The notes: a model not told the origin generated them from the letters alone. Shown: positions 51,611 to 62,293, counted from the first letter of the stretch. The stretch is 64,000 nt of DNA from Microbacterium sp. A20 (GCF_004794515.1 NZ_SSDF01000043.1:1-64000), one strand, 5' to 3'. Program-made: numbers and translations.

Positions 51611-52951
51611 ATGTCCACACCGATGAGACGCGCGTTCTTCCGCGCGAAAGCAGCGACCGTGCGCGCGAAAGCGGGTTCGTTCCACCGCGAGCTCCTGGCG
51701 AACGAGCGCCTCTCGCCGGACGAGTTCGCTCAGATGCAGAACGGGCTCGCACGCGACATCGCGGCGTTCGCCATGAAGTCCTCGCCGTTCTACGGCCGGC
51801 ACTACGGCGAGCTCGGCATCCGCCCGAACTCCCTGATCGATCCGGAGGCGTGGGCGGCGCTGCCGATCCTCGATCGCGCCACGGTGAAACAGCACGCGGC
51901 GGAGTTCCGCACCGCCGAGGCGACGGACGCCAACGCTCGTCCGGCGCTGACCGGGGGGAGCACCGGGGAACCGCTGGCCACGTTCCACGACGCCCGGGTG
52001 CCGTCGCTCGCGCTGAGCTGGCGGATGTACTCCTGGTGGGGAGTGGAGCCGTCCGACGACCTCGCCCGTGTGGGTCGCTGGAACTTTGGCCGCCTGGCGA
52101 CCCTCAAGAACGACGTGGCCTGGTGGCCGACCAAGCAGGTCTATCTCGACGCCGGTCTCATCTCGGCGCAGACCATGGAGACGTTCCATCGCCAGCTCAC
52201 GGCGACCCGACCGCGCCTGATCGAGGGCTACGTGGGAGCGATGCTGGAGTTCGCCGACTTCCTGGAACGCCGAAAGCTGACCGTCCCCGCACCGACGGCG
52301 ATCGCGACGACGGCTGCGCCGCTCACGGCATCCGTCCGCGCTCGTCTCGAGTCCGTCTTCGGCGCGCCCGTCTACGACGAGTACCGCGGTTCCGAGTTCG
52401 GGTGGATCGCCGGCGAATGCGGCCACCGCGACGGGCTCCACGTGTTCGCGGATGTCCGACGTGTCGAGGTGGTGGATGAAGACGGCGCTCCCGCGGCCCC
52501 GGGCCAGCTGGGCGACCTCGTCATCACAGATCTCCGCAATCGCGTGTTCCCCATGATCCGGTATCGCACGGGCGACAAGGGCATCCTCCGAGAGGAACCC
52601 TGCCGCTGCGGCCGCGCCCTTCCGCTCATGGAGCAGCCGCAGGGTCGGACGACGGACCTGATCCGTCTGCCCAGCGGGACCGTGCTCGCGCATCGCCTCA
52701 TGGGGATGTTCGCCGCGCACCCGGAAGCAGTCCGGCTCTTCCAGATCCATCAGCTCTCCGACTACTCGATCATCATCCGCGTCGTCGTCGGCGACGGTGC
52801 GCAGGCGCGGGATCAGATCGAGAGCGCGGTCACCTCGCTGCGCGAGCGGATCGCGAACGAGGTGCCGGTGACCGTCGAGTACGTCGACGCGCTGCCCTAC
52901 ACGGGCGGCAAGACGAAGTACGTCATCAGCGACGTGCCGACCACGACGTGA
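51611..52951 (+). CDS. CapK/PaaK-like adenylate-forming enzyme
   Basis: A 446-residue protein of the ANL superfamily, CapK/PaaK branch. The ATP-binding loop TGGSTGEP lies near residue 118. YDEYRGSEFG, DLVITDL and YRTGDKG follow at expected spacing, and the C-terminus has YTGGKTKYVI with the catalytic Lys. CapK-like proteins occur in capsule loci and are thought to activate a carboxylate for attachment to the polymer, though the reaction is unproven. No acyl or peptidyl carrier protein is visible nearby. Confidence 0.85.
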   Translation: MSTPMRRAFFRAKAATVRAKAGSFHRELLANERLSPDEFAQMQNGLARDIAAFAMKSSPFYGRHYGELGIRPNSLIDPEAWAALPILDRATVKQHAAEFRTAEATDANARPALTGGSTGEPLATFHDARVPSLALSWRMYSWWGVEPSDDLARVGRWNFGRLATLKNDVAWWPTKQVYLDAGLISAQTMETFHRQLTATRPRLIEGYVGAMLEFADFLERRKLTVPAPTAIATTAAPLTASVRARLESVFGAPVYDEYRGSEFGWIAGECGHRDGLHVFADVRRVEVVDEDGAPAAPGQLGDLVITDLRNRVFPMIRYRTGDKGILREEPCRCGRALPLMEQPQGRTTDLIRLPSGTVLAHRLMGMFAAHPEAVRLFQIHQLSDYSIIIRVVVGDGAQARDQIESAVTSLRERIANEVPVTVEYVDALPYTGGKTKYVISDVPTTT

Positions 52952-52956
52952 CTCCG

Positions 52957-52994
52957 GCGGCGGTCGCGCCCGGGTCTCGGTGCGTGACCGCCGC
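52957..52994. terminator. Hairpin between convergent genes
   Basis: A 9-bp perfect stem GCGGCGGTC/GACCGCCGC with a 20-nt loop, between the adenylate-forming gene and the convergent glycosyltransferase. No T tract. Confidence 0.5.
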
Positions 52995-52996
52995 TG

Positions 52997-54019
52997 TCAT
53001 GCCCGGGACAGCAGCCCCTGCACGAGCGCCGCGACCATGATCTGCGTCGTGAAGTTGCGCTCCACCTCGATCCGTCCGTTCCGCCCGAGCTCGGCCGCAC
53101 GTTCCGGGTCGTCGAGCAGCCGCAGCACGGCGCCCGCGAGTGCCTCCGCGTCCCCGGGCGGCACGAGGTGTCCGGTCCGCCCCTCGCTCACGTACTGCGC
53201 CATGCCGGGCGTATCGGAGACGACGACCGGACGGGCTGTCGCGAGTGCTTCCAGAGCCACCGTCATGCCCGAGGCGTGCAGGTTCGGTCTGGTCGGGACG
53301 ACGATGACGCTGGCGGTCGCATAGAGATCTCGGAGCTCCGCATGCGGCATGTGCCGGACCACCCGCACCCCCTTGGGCGGCACGAGGTCTGAAGCGGTCT
53401 GCACCACGACCTCCGTGTCCGGTCGCGCAGCCAGCACCCGCGCGAGCGCCGCGTAGAGCGTCACCGGATCGCGGTCACGATCGTTGCCGACGCTGACGAT
53501 CCGCGGCTGCGTCGGAGAAGGGCGTGCGCCGAAGAATTCGCTGTCGATGCCGAACGGGATCGCGAACACCCGCGGACCACGGGTCCCCAGCAGGTCCCGG
53601 AGCGGGTCGACCTGTGCTTCGCTGAGCACCCACGCGGACTCCGCACCGCTCAGCATCGAGAGCAGGCGCGGCGGTGTGGACCCGGCCCGCGCCATGTCTG
53701 TGAGCCAGATCACGCCGGTGGCGAATCGCGCGCGGGGACGCAGGACCTGCAGGCGATAGGCGGTGTTCTCGTCCCAGGACACCGCCAGCCCCTCGACAGG
53801 GCGGGGCCCGATGCCCAGCCGCGCTCGCACACGAGGAACTCGACCGGGCGGCGGGAGATCGATCACCTTCACGGCCGCATGATCACGCAGCGCGTCCAGT
53901 CCGTACGGCCACACGCTCGGCACCTCGCCCCTGGCATGGCTCTGCGCCCAGGCCGGCGCCGACTGTTCGGCGCGATGAGCCCAGGTGAGAGACAGCGAGG
54001 CCCCATCCTCGGATTCCAC
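52997..54019 (-). CDS. Family 4 glycosyltransferase
   Basis: A 340-residue GT-B enzyme. The donor half shows RIVSVGNDRDRDPVTLYAAL, VRHMPHAELRDLYATASVIVVPT and ASGMTVALEALATARPVVVSD (E-x7-E region). The N-terminal half is short and variable. The start is set at GTG 54019: a -10-like CATAGT (minus strand, 54031-54026) lies 6 nt before it, the spacing of other leaderless genes here. A TTG at 54055 would add 12 residues and lacks a ribosome site. Confidence 0.83.
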   Translation of the reverse strand: MESEDGASLSLTWAHRAEQSAPAWAQSHARGEVPSVWPYGLDALRDHAAVKVIDLPPPGRVPRVRARLGIGPRPVEGLAVSWDENTAYRLQVLRPRARFATGVIWLTDMARAGSTPPRLLSMLSGAESAWVLSEAQVDPLRDLLGTRGPRVFAIPFGIDSEFFGARPSPTQPRIVSVGNDRDRDPVTLYAALARVLAARPDTEVVVQTASDLVPPKGVRVVRHMPHAELRDLYATASVIVVPTRPNLHASGMTVALEALATARPVVVSDTPGMAQYVSEGRTGHLVPPGDAEALAGAVLRLLDDPERAAELGRNGRIEVERNFTTQIMVAALVQGLLSRA

Positions 54020-54136
54020 GAGCCAACTATGGACCCCCGGCTCGATTCCTGACAAGGGTCGATTTCCGCAGGGCAGCTGCTCGGCTCAGCCCGCGGCCGT
54101 CACAGCATCCGCCCACCATGCGGCGATGCGACCCGC

Positions 54137-56102
<1,966 letters not shown>

Positions 56103-56103
<1 letters not shown>

Positions 56104-57518
56104 TGACGGAGTTCGGCAAGGCGCTCACGGTCACCGAGACGCCGATCCCCGGCCTGCTCGTCGTGGACCTGCCCGTGCACGGGGATTCTCGCGGATGGTT
56201 CAAGGAGAACTGGCAGCGCGAGAAGATGGTCGCCGCCGGGCTCCCGGACTTCGGTCCGGTGCAGAACAACATCTCCTTCAACGATGCGGTCGGCACCACG
56301 CGCGGCATCCATGCGGAGCCCTGGGACAAGTGGGTCTCGGTCGCGACCGGGAAGATCTTCGGCGCCTGGGTCGATCTTCGCGCGGGCGACACGTTCGGCA
56401 CGGTCTTCACGACGGAGATCGACCCGTCGCGCGCGATCCTGGTGCCCCGCGGCGTCGGCAACTCGTATCAGACCCTCGAGGCGGACACCGCCTACACCTA
56501 CCTCGTCAACGACCACTGGTCGCCCGACGCCGAGTACTCGTTCCTGAACCTCGCGGACGAGACCGCGGCGATCGCGTGGCCGATCCCGCTCGCCGACGTC
56601 GAGGTCTCGGCCAAGGACCTCGCGCACCCGCGCCTCGCCGACGTGACGCCGATCGGACCGAAGAAGATCCTCGTCCTCGGCGGCGCCGGCCAGCTCGGAC
56701 TCGCGCTGCGCGCAGCTCTCGGTGACGCCGAGCACGTGGAGTACACGACGCGGGAGACGCTCGATCTGCGGGCCGACGACCTGGCCACGGCGCGACGCTG
56801 GCGCGACTACCGCGCGATCATCAACGCCGCCGCCTACACCGCGGTCGATCTCGCCGAGACCGACGACGGACGCGGCGACGCCTGGTCGTCGAACGTCACC
56901 GGCGTGACCGCATTGGCGCGCATCGCCACCGAGAACGGCATCACCCTCGTGCACGTCTCCAGCGACTACGTGTTCGACGGCACGAAGTCGAGCGCGTACA
57001 CCGAGACCGACCCGGTGCGACCGCTCGGGGTCTACGGGCAGACGAAGGCGGCCGGCGACGCGGTCGCCGCCACGGTTCCGCGGCACTACATCGTCCGCAC
57101 ATCGTGGGTCATCGGCGAGGGGCGCAACTTCGTGCGCACGATGGCATCGCTCGCCGAGCGGGGCATCTCTCCTCGGGTCGTCGGCGACCAGATCGGGCGC
57201 CTGACCTTCACCGAAGATCTGGCCTCGGCGATCCTGCACCTGCTGTCGACCGCTGCGCCCTCCGGCGTCTACAACGTGACCGGTGCGGGAGAGCCGCGGT
57301 CGTGGGCCGACATCGCGCGCGCCGTGTACCGCCTGACCGGGCACGACCCGTCCGCCGTGACGGACGTGACCACGACGGAGTACTTCGCCGATCAGACGGG
57401 CCCCATCGCCCCGCGCCCGCTCAACAGCGTGCTGGACCTCGACCGCATCCAGGCGACGGGATGGACGCCGCGGGACGCGGACGCCGCCCTCGAGGCGTAC
57501 CTCGCCGCGAGCAGCTAG
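56103..57518 (+). CDS. rmlCD: Fused dTDP-4-dehydrorhamnose 3,5-epimerase / reductase
   Basis: A 471-residue fusion. Residues 1-185 are an RmlC cupin epimerase (DSRGWFKENWQREKM, FNDAVGTTRGIHAEPWDKWVSV, RGVGNSYQTLE). Residues about 190-471 are an RmlD reductase (KKILVLGGAGQLGLALRAAL, SSDYVFDGTKSSAYTETD, YGQTKAAGD). Together they turn dTDP-4-keto-6-deoxyglucose into dTDP-L-rhamnose. ATG 56103 overlaps the rmlB stop by one base (TGATG). The last bases overlap the convergent DPM1-GtrA gene. Confidence 0.95.
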
Positions 57519-58693
57519 AGCTCACCCGGCTTCATCGCCTCGGCATCGATCGCGCGGATGACCCGCAGGGCGGCCGTATCCGTCGGCGGCTCGGCCCCCG
57601 CGGCATCGCCCTTGCGCCGCCGCTGCGGCGCGTAGACGACGAGCGAGTGGAACAGGAACCGGGCGAAGAACGCGACGATCAGCGAGAGCGCCGTCGCGAG
57701 CACGCTCGAGATGTGCCAGGACTCGACCATGAGCGCCATCACCGGGATCCGCAGCGCGGCCTCGACGTTGTTGAACGCGAAGGAGCTGGCGAAGCGGATG
57801 CCGAGGGCGCGGGCATCCGTGCGCATGTCGGCGAACACGAACCGCTCCTGCAGCAGGAAGTTGCCGATTATCGTGACCTCGGCCCCGATGATGGCCGCCC
57901 AGACGTACGGCACACCCGCGGCGGTGAGCGCCCACATGATGCCGAGGTTCGCGGCCGCGCCGATCACGCCGATGAGCGCGAACAGCGACATCTTCCCGAA
58001 GCGCAGGCGGGCGAGGTGCGCGATGAAGGTCGCCCCCTGGCGCAGACTCGCCTTGGACGTGCCGTGCCGGCGCTCGCCGAACTCCATCGGCACCTCGGCG
58101 ATGCGCAGATCATTGCGCGCGAGGATCTCGAGGAGGATCTTGAAGCCCTGCGGCTGGAGCGCCGACAGGTCGAGCTGACGGCGGTCGACGAGGAAGAAGC
58201 CGGTCATCGGGTCGGTGCTGCGCGCGAGGCGGATGGGGAACATCGCCCTGGTCAGCCACGTCGCCACGCGGGAGACACCGAAGCGCACGGCCGTGCCGAG
58301 CCCGCTCGTGTCGCCTCCGCCGATGTAGCGGGACGCGGCGACGAGGTCGGTGTCACCCTGCGCGAACCGCTCCAGCAGGATGGGAAGGAGCTCGGGCGGA
58401 TGCTGCAGATCGCCGTCCATGACGATGCAGACATCCGATGCCGCGGCCTCGAGTCCGACGGCTACGGCCCCGCCGAGTCCGCCTCTGTTGTCGGTGCGGT
58501 GGATGACCCGCACGGGAATCGGGGCGTCGACCGCGACCCGTTCGACCTCGGCGGCGGTGTCGTCGGTGCTGTCGTCGACGAACAGCACCTCGGCGTCCCA
58601 TCCGGCGAGCGCGGCGGCGGTGCGGGCGACGAGTTCCGCGACGTTCTCACGTTCGTTGAACGTCGGCACGATGACCGTGACCGGTGTCCCCAC
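57515..58693 (-). CDS. Polyprenol-phosphate glycosyltransferase fused to GtrA
   Basis: A 392-residue fusion. Residues 1-240 are a GT2 dolichol-phosphate-mannose-synthase-like domain (VIVPTFNERENVAEL, LFVDDSTDDT, VIHRTDNRGGLGGAV, IVMDGDLQHPPE). Residues about 245-370 are a GtrA-type four-helix membrane domain (FALIGVIGAAANLGIMWAL). It would load a sugar on polyprenyl phosphate and help flip it for extracytoplasmic glycosylation. Start GTG 58693 is preferred because AGGGGG lies 6 nt upstream; ATG 58735 lacks a site. It converges on rmlCD with a 4-bp overlap. Confidence 0.88.
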   Translation of the reverse strand: MGTPVTVIVPTFNERENVAELVARTAAALAGWDAEVLFVDDSTDDTAAEVERVAVDAPIPVRVIHRTDNRGGLGGAVAVGLEAAASDVCIVMDGDLQHPPELLPILLERFAQGDTDLVAASRYIGGGDTSGLGTAVRFGVSRVATWLTRAMFPIRLARSTDPMTGFFLVDRRQLDLSALQPQGFKILLEILARNDLRIAEVPMEFGERRHGTSKASLRQGATFIAHLARLRFGKMSLFALIGVIGAAANLGIMWALTAAGVPYVWAAIIGAEVTIIGNFLLQERFVFADMRTDARALGIRFASSFAFNNVEAALRIPVMALMVESWHISSVLATALSLIVAFFARFLFHSLVVYAPQRRRKGDAAGAEPPTDTAALRVIRAIDAEAMKPGEL

Positions 58694-58775
58694 GTCAGCC
58701 CCCTGTTCCGCGCACGCACCGCGTGCGGCCTCCATCGTTCCATGGGTTGCTGTGGGGAACGAAACCCAGATCTGC

Positions 58776-58855
58776 TAGACTGTCGAACTGCGGCTGTGGG
58801 AGTCGCGAAGCGGATGGGGATCCGTTTACTGGGGAATTACTGATCTGGGGAGATC
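58776..58855 (+). promoter_or_regulatory. Promoter and leader with three G-loop hairpins
   Basis: -10 TAGACT (58776-58781). H1 58789-58807: 7-bp stem TGCGGCT/AGTCGCG, loop GTGGG. H2 58808-58827: 8-bp stem AAGCGGAT/ATCCGTTT, loop GGGG. An unpaired TGGGGAATT (58830) follows. H3 58841-58856: TGATCT-GGGG-AGATCA, which takes in the A of the ATG and holds the only ribosome-site-like GGGGAG in its loop and stem. Folding of H3 would hinder initiation. Confidence 0.65.
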
Positions 58856-59311
58856 ATGGGGACGCGTATCGGCTACGCCGTTGGTGCTTTCGACCTGTTT
58901 CACGTCGGGCATCTGAATCTACTTCGTCACGCCAAGCAGCACTGCGACATTCTGATCGCAGGCGTCGTCAGCGACGAGATGCTGCGTCAGGTGAAGGGCA
59001 TCGAGCCCGTCATCCCGACCGCGGAGCGTGCGGAGATCGTGAAGCACATCTCGTTCGTCGACGACGTCTACGTCGAGACGACGCCGTCGAAGATGGACTC
59101 GTGGCGCGACGTGCAGTTCACGCACTTCTTCAAGGGCGATGACTGGCGCGGAACCGACAAGGGGCTGCGCCTGGAGAGCGAGTTCGCCGAGGTCGGGGTC
59201 GAGGTCGTCTACTTCCCGTACACGGCGCACACGTCGAGCTCGTCGCTGCGCCGCGCGCTCGACGCGATCACCGCCGGCGCGAGCGCGCCCGCCCTCGCCG
59301 CAAGTCGCTGA
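58856..59311 (+). CDS. Cytidylyltransferase-like protein (GCT/TagD family)
   Basis: A 151-residue nucleotidyltransferase. It has YAVGAFDLFHVGHLNLLRHA with the HxGH motif, a central KGIEPVIPTAERAEIVKHI, and the C-terminal TSSSSLRRAL matching the RTxGISTT-like site loosely. Relatives make CDP-glycerol or CDP-ribitol (or ADP sugars). Paired with the CDP-alcohol transferase at 47697, a CDP-alditol route is plausible. The exact substrate cannot be told from sequence. Confidence 0.83.
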   Translation: MGTRIGYAVGAFDLFHVGHLNLLRHAKQHCDILIAGVVSDEMLRQVKGIEPVIPTAERAEIVKHISFVDDVYVETTPSKMDSWRDVQFTHFFKGDDWRGTDKGLRLESEFAEVGVEVVYFPYTAHTSSSSLRRALDAITAGASAPALAASR

Positions 59312-59316
59312 CACCC

Positions 59317-59334
59317 GGGGCACATCCCCGGATC
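59317..59334. terminator. Short GC hairpin between convergent genes
   Basis: CCGGGG/CCCCGG stem with a 5-nt CACAT loop in the 25-nt gap between the cytidylyltransferase-like gene and the SIP-domain gene. No T run, so weak. Confidence 0.4.
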
Positions 59335-59336
59335 GC

Positions 59337-59729
59337 TCAGTTCGCGACGCCGAGCAGGCTGCGCGCCATCCGCGCGACGTGCGGCGGCGTGTGCGGCCCG
59401 AGCCAGACCGTCCACTGCGACGGCGGCTCGGAGCAGGTCCACTCGACGCACCAGGAATGCACGGCATTGGCCAGCCGCTCGCCACGTGTGTGCGCACGGA
59501 TGCCGTCACCGCGCACCAGCCAGCGCACCGACACCCCCTCGGGCACGTCGATGTGACGGAACTGGATACGCGCCGCGGCTTCGAGGAGGATCACGCCCTG
59601 CGCGTCCCACGGCAGCCGCGCCGCGATGCTCGCGATGAGGCCGGCATCGGCCGCGTCGCCGGCGATGAGCACGGCACCTTCGATGTCGTCCCAGTCGGGA
59701 TCCTGCAGGTGCTCGCATGCGCTGCTCAT
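59337..59729 (-). CDS. Stand-alone siderophore-interacting-protein (SIP) domain protein
   Basis: A 130-residue protein resembling the C-terminal NAD(P)H-binding half of siderophore-interacting ferric reductases: VLIAGDAADAGLIASIAARL, GVILLEAAARIQFR and VRWLVRGDG. The FAD-binding N-terminal half is absent. -10 TATACT (minus strand, 59742-59737) is 7 nt before the ATG and a 16-bp palindrome abuts it. It probably takes part in iron metabolism; activity without the FAD domain is unclear. Confidence 0.75.
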   Translation of the reverse strand: MSSACEHLQDPDWDDIEGAVLIAGDAADAGLIASIAARLPWDAQGVILLEAAARIQFRHIDVPEGVSVRWLVRGDGIRAHTRGERLANAVHSWCVEWTCSEPPSQWTVWLGPHTPPHVARMARSLLGVAN

Positions 59730-59743
59730 GGCTTCGAGTATAG

Positions 59744-59759
59744 GTAAGGGTACCCTTAC
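59744..59759. promoter_or_regulatory. Iron-type operator palindrome (DtxR/IdeR-like)
   Basis: A perfect 16-bp palindrome GTAAGGGTACCCTTAC directly upstream of and next to the -10 box of the SIP-domain gene. Its AGGTAAG half-sites resemble the actinobacterial iron box. Position fits repression by a DtxR/IdeR regulator; the regulator is not in the window. Confidence 0.6.
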
Positions 59760-59800
59760 TCACAAGGGATGGTCCGTGATCGGCGCGGCTCTAGCGGTCG

Positions 59801-59826
59801 GCAAAGGCGCTCGTCAACGCCTTTGC
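59801..59826. promoter_or_regulatory. 9-bp hairpin upstream of the lipoprotein gene
   Basis: GCAAAGGCG/CGCCTTTGC perfect stem with an 8-nt loop, about 45 nt before the lipoprotein start. It may be a terminator-like or operator element. Confidence 0.4.
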
Positions 59827-59872
59827 ACGACGATGCCGCGCAGAGCACCCTCGGAGTGTGGACAGATCTGAG

Positions 59873-60358
59873 ATGCCGCACCGACGGCGCATTCGACGCC
59901 CCGTGTCTTTCCTCGCCGGGGTCGCCGTCGTCGCGCTGCTCTCCGGGTGCGGGCTCACCGTTCCCACCGACCCCGACGGCACCCTGGACTCCGTGACGGG
60001 CGGAGTGCTCCGCGTCGGCACGTCCCCGGATGGCGAGCTGGTGGAGGTGAGCGGCGACAGCCCCTCCGGCGCGATCGTCGACCTCGTGGATCGCTTCGCC
60101 GACAGCATCGACGCCGAGACCGACTGGACCGTCGCGTCCGAGGAGACGCTGGTGAAAGAGCTCGAGGCGGGAGAGCTCGACCTCATCGCCGGCGGCATCA
60201 CCCCCGACACCCCCTGGGTCGACAAGGCCGGCGTCACGCGAGGCTATCGCGGGATCGAGGGCGCCGAGGGTCGCGAACTCGTGATGCTGGTGCCGCTCGG
60301 CGAGAACGCCTTCCTGTCGACCCTGGAGACCTTCCTCGACGAGGAGGTCGGCGGATGA
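59873..60358 (+). CDS. Short lipoprotein with partial substrate-binding-protein fold
   Basis: A 161-residue protein with a basic N-terminus, hydrophobic stretch and lipobox LLSGC (Cys at about residue 24). GVLRVGTSPDGELVEVSG and SGAIVDLVDRFADSI, then EETLVKELEAGELDLIAGGI, match the first lobe of a family 3 periplasmic binding protein; the second lobe is largely missing (family members are about 250-300 residues). ATG 59873 is used; GTG 59858 is also possible. The stop overlaps the CDF transporter start (ATGA). Either a domain-reduced sensor/chaperone for the transporter or a decayed binding protein. Confidence 0.7.
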   Translation: MPHRRRIRRPVSFLAGVAVVALLSGCGLTVPTDPDGTLDSVTGGVLRVGTSPDGELVEVSGDSPSGAIVDLVDRFADSIDAETDWTVASEETLVKELEAGELDLIAGGITPDTPWVDKAGVTRGYRGIEGAEGRELVMLVPLGENAFLSTLETFLDEEVGG

Positions 60359-61332
60359 CCGAGACCCGGCAGTTCGGCCGCACCACCCTGCCCGCCGAGC
60401 AGGCGCGCGCGATTCGTCGCGCGGTCAAGTGGGAGATCTTCACGATCGTCTACACCTCCATCACGATCGCCGTGATCGCCCTCGTGGTCGGTGAGTCGCA
60501 AGCCATGCGGACAGCCTGGATCGAGGACATGCTCTCCCTGATCCCGCAGTTCGCCTTTCTGACGGCGCTGATCTTCGTGCGCCGCCGCCCCACGAAGAAG
60601 CACCCATACGGTCTGCACCGGGCGATGGGCGTCGGGCATCTCGTCGCCGGAGTGGCGCTGCTCGCCGTGGGCCTGAACCTCGCCGTCGAGGCCGTGACCG
60701 GCCTGATCGCGGCCGAGCATCCCACGATCGGCACCGTGCAGCTGTTCGGGCAGACGATCTGGCTCGGATGGCTCATGGTGAGCGTCATGGTGGTCGTGAT
60801 CATCGGGCCCGTGTTCTTCTACGGCCCCGCGAAGTCCAAGCTCGCTCCCGTGCTGCACAACAAGCTGCTGTACGCCGACGCGGACATGGCGAAGGCGGAC
60901 TGGCAGACCACGGTGGCGTCGGTCGTCGGCGTGCTCGGCATCGGCGTCGGCGCGTGGTGGCTGGACGGCGCGGCAGCCCTGTTCATCTCCCTCGGCATCA
61001 TCTGGGACGGCTTCCGCAACACCAGGACGGCCGTGGTGGACCTCATGGATCAGCGCGCCCGCACCTACGACAGCAAGCACCCGCATCCGCTCGCCGCCGA
61101 CATCGTGTCGTACCTGCGGAGTCGGCCCTGGGTCGCGCAGGCCGGCGTCCGGATGCGCGATCAGGGTCAGGTCTTCCACATCGAGGCGTTCGTCGTGCCC
61201 CATCGGCGAAAGGTGCCACTGGACGACCTCACCGCCGCTGCGGAGGGGATCGCCGACATCGACTGGAAGATGCAGGACGTGGTCGTGATCCCCGTGGAGC
61301 ATCTGCCCGAAGAAGTGGACAGGGGTCGATGA
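60355..61332 (+). CDS. Cation diffusion facilitator family transporter
   Basis: A 325-residue membrane protein with about five or six helices and a C-terminal cytoplasmic domain. KKHPYGLHRAMGVGHLVAG and KLLYADADMAKADWQTTVASVVGV correspond to the CDF metal-site helices; the C-terminal part (VAQAGVRMRDQGQVFHIEAFVVPH) fits the CDF ferredoxin-like dimer domain. It would export divalent metal such as Zn2+ or Mn2+ in exchange for protons. GAGGAGG precedes the ATG, which overlaps the lipoprotein stop. Confidence 0.85.
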   Translation: MTETRQFGRTTLPAEQARAIRRAVKWEIFTIVYTSITIAVIALVVGESQAMRTAWIEDMLSLIPQFAFLTALIFVRRRPTKKHPYGLHRAMGVGHLVAGVALLAVGLNLAVEAVTGLIAAEHPTIGTVQLFGQTIWLGWLMVSVMVVVIIGPVFFYGPAKSKLAPVLHNKLLYADADMAKADWQTTVASVVGVLGIGVGAWWLDGAAALFISLGIIWDGFRNTRTAVVDLMDQRARTYDSKHPHPLAADIVSYLRSRPWVAQAGVRMRDQGQVFHIEAFVVPHRRKVPLDDLTAAAEGIADIDWKMQDVVVIPVEHLPEEVDRGR

Positions 61333-62225
61333 GTCACCCGGGCCCGGATCAGGAGGACGCGCTCTTCCCGGGCTTCGCCACGACGTCGATCACGACGGAC
61401 GCCGCGGAGATCTTCGTGCGGCACGGGGGCTCCGGCCCGCCGGTGGTGCTGCTGCACGGGCATCCGCGAACCTCGGCCACCTGGCATCGCGTCGCCCCGC
61501 TGCTCGTGGATCGCGGCTTCCATGTCATCTGCCCGGACCTTCGCGGCTACGGCCGATCCCGCGGACCGGCACCCACCGCCGATCACACCGCGCATTCCAA
61601 GCGGGCCGTCGCCACGGACATCGTCGAGGTCGCGCGACAGCTCGGCCATGACCACTTCCACCTCGCCGGGCATGACAGGGGAAGCTACGTCGCTCTGCGT
61701 CTCGCCCTGGATCACCCGCAGGTCGTGGACCGCCTCGCCGTCATGGACTGCATCCCGATCAGCGAACACCTCCGACGTGTGGACGCGACGTTCGCGATGA
61801 GCTGGTGGCACTGGTTCTTCTTCGCCCAACCGGACATCCCGGAACACGTGATCGGCGCCGACCCCGGCGCCTGGTATTCACCCAAGGCCGACCCGGCGAC
61901 CATGGGAGAGGCGAACCATGCCGAACTCATGACGGCGGTGCAGGACCCGCGAGTCGTCCGCGCGATGCTCGAGGACTACCGCGCCGGCCTCACCGTCGAC
62001 CGCGACCACGAGGAAGCCGACCGCACCGCCGGTCGCCGCGTCCAGGCATCGACCCTCGTGCTGTGGTCGAAGCGAGACGACCTCGAAGCCCTCTACGGCG
62101 ACCCGCTCCAGATCTGGAGCGACTGGGCCACGGAACCCGTCGGCTTCGCCATCGACAGCGGACATCACATGGCGGAGGAGGCTGCTCCGGCCGTCGCTGC
62201 AGCGCTCGGACGATTCTTCGGCTGA
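61329..62225 (+). CDS. Alpha/beta hydrolase, haloacetate-dehalogenase-like
   Basis: A 298-residue alpha/beta hydrolase. Seen are the oxyanion segment LLHGHPRTSATWH, the nucleophile elbow AGHDRGSYVALR with Asp as nucleophile, the halide-binding-like MSWWHWFFFAQPDIPEHVIGADP, and the catalytic His in IDSGHHMAEEAP-like sequence. This set matches fluoroacetate dehalogenases and their relatives, but epoxide hydrolases share the Asp. The start overlaps the CDF stop by 4 nt. Confidence 0.82.
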   Translation: MSHPGPDQEDALFPGFATTSITTDAAEIFVRHGGSGPPVVLLHGHPRTSATWHRVAPLLVDRGFHVICPDLRGYGRSRGPAPTADHTAHSKRAVATDIVEVARQLGHDHFHLAGHDRGSYVALRLALDHPQVVDRLAVMDCIPISEHLRRVDATFAMSWWHWFFFAQPDIPEHVIGADPGAWYSPKADPATMGEANHAELMTAVQDPRVVRAMLEDYRAGLTVDRDHEEADRTAGRRVQASTLVLWSKRDDLEALYGDPLQIWSDWATEPVGFAIDSGHHMAEEAAPAVAAALGRFFG

Positions 62226-62293
62226 GCCCCCCCCTCGCGAGACCCCGGCCCGCTCTCAGCGCCACCCCATCCCGGCGGCCGTAGGCTGGAAGC

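Noticed and set aside
58794-58862. RNA G-quadruplex as the sole explanation for repeated G runs
   Set aside because: Runs of 3-4 G exist but are 12-15 nt apart, giving long loops, and most are flanked by complementary arms. Hairpins explain the flanks better, though a quadruplex cannot be excluded without probing.
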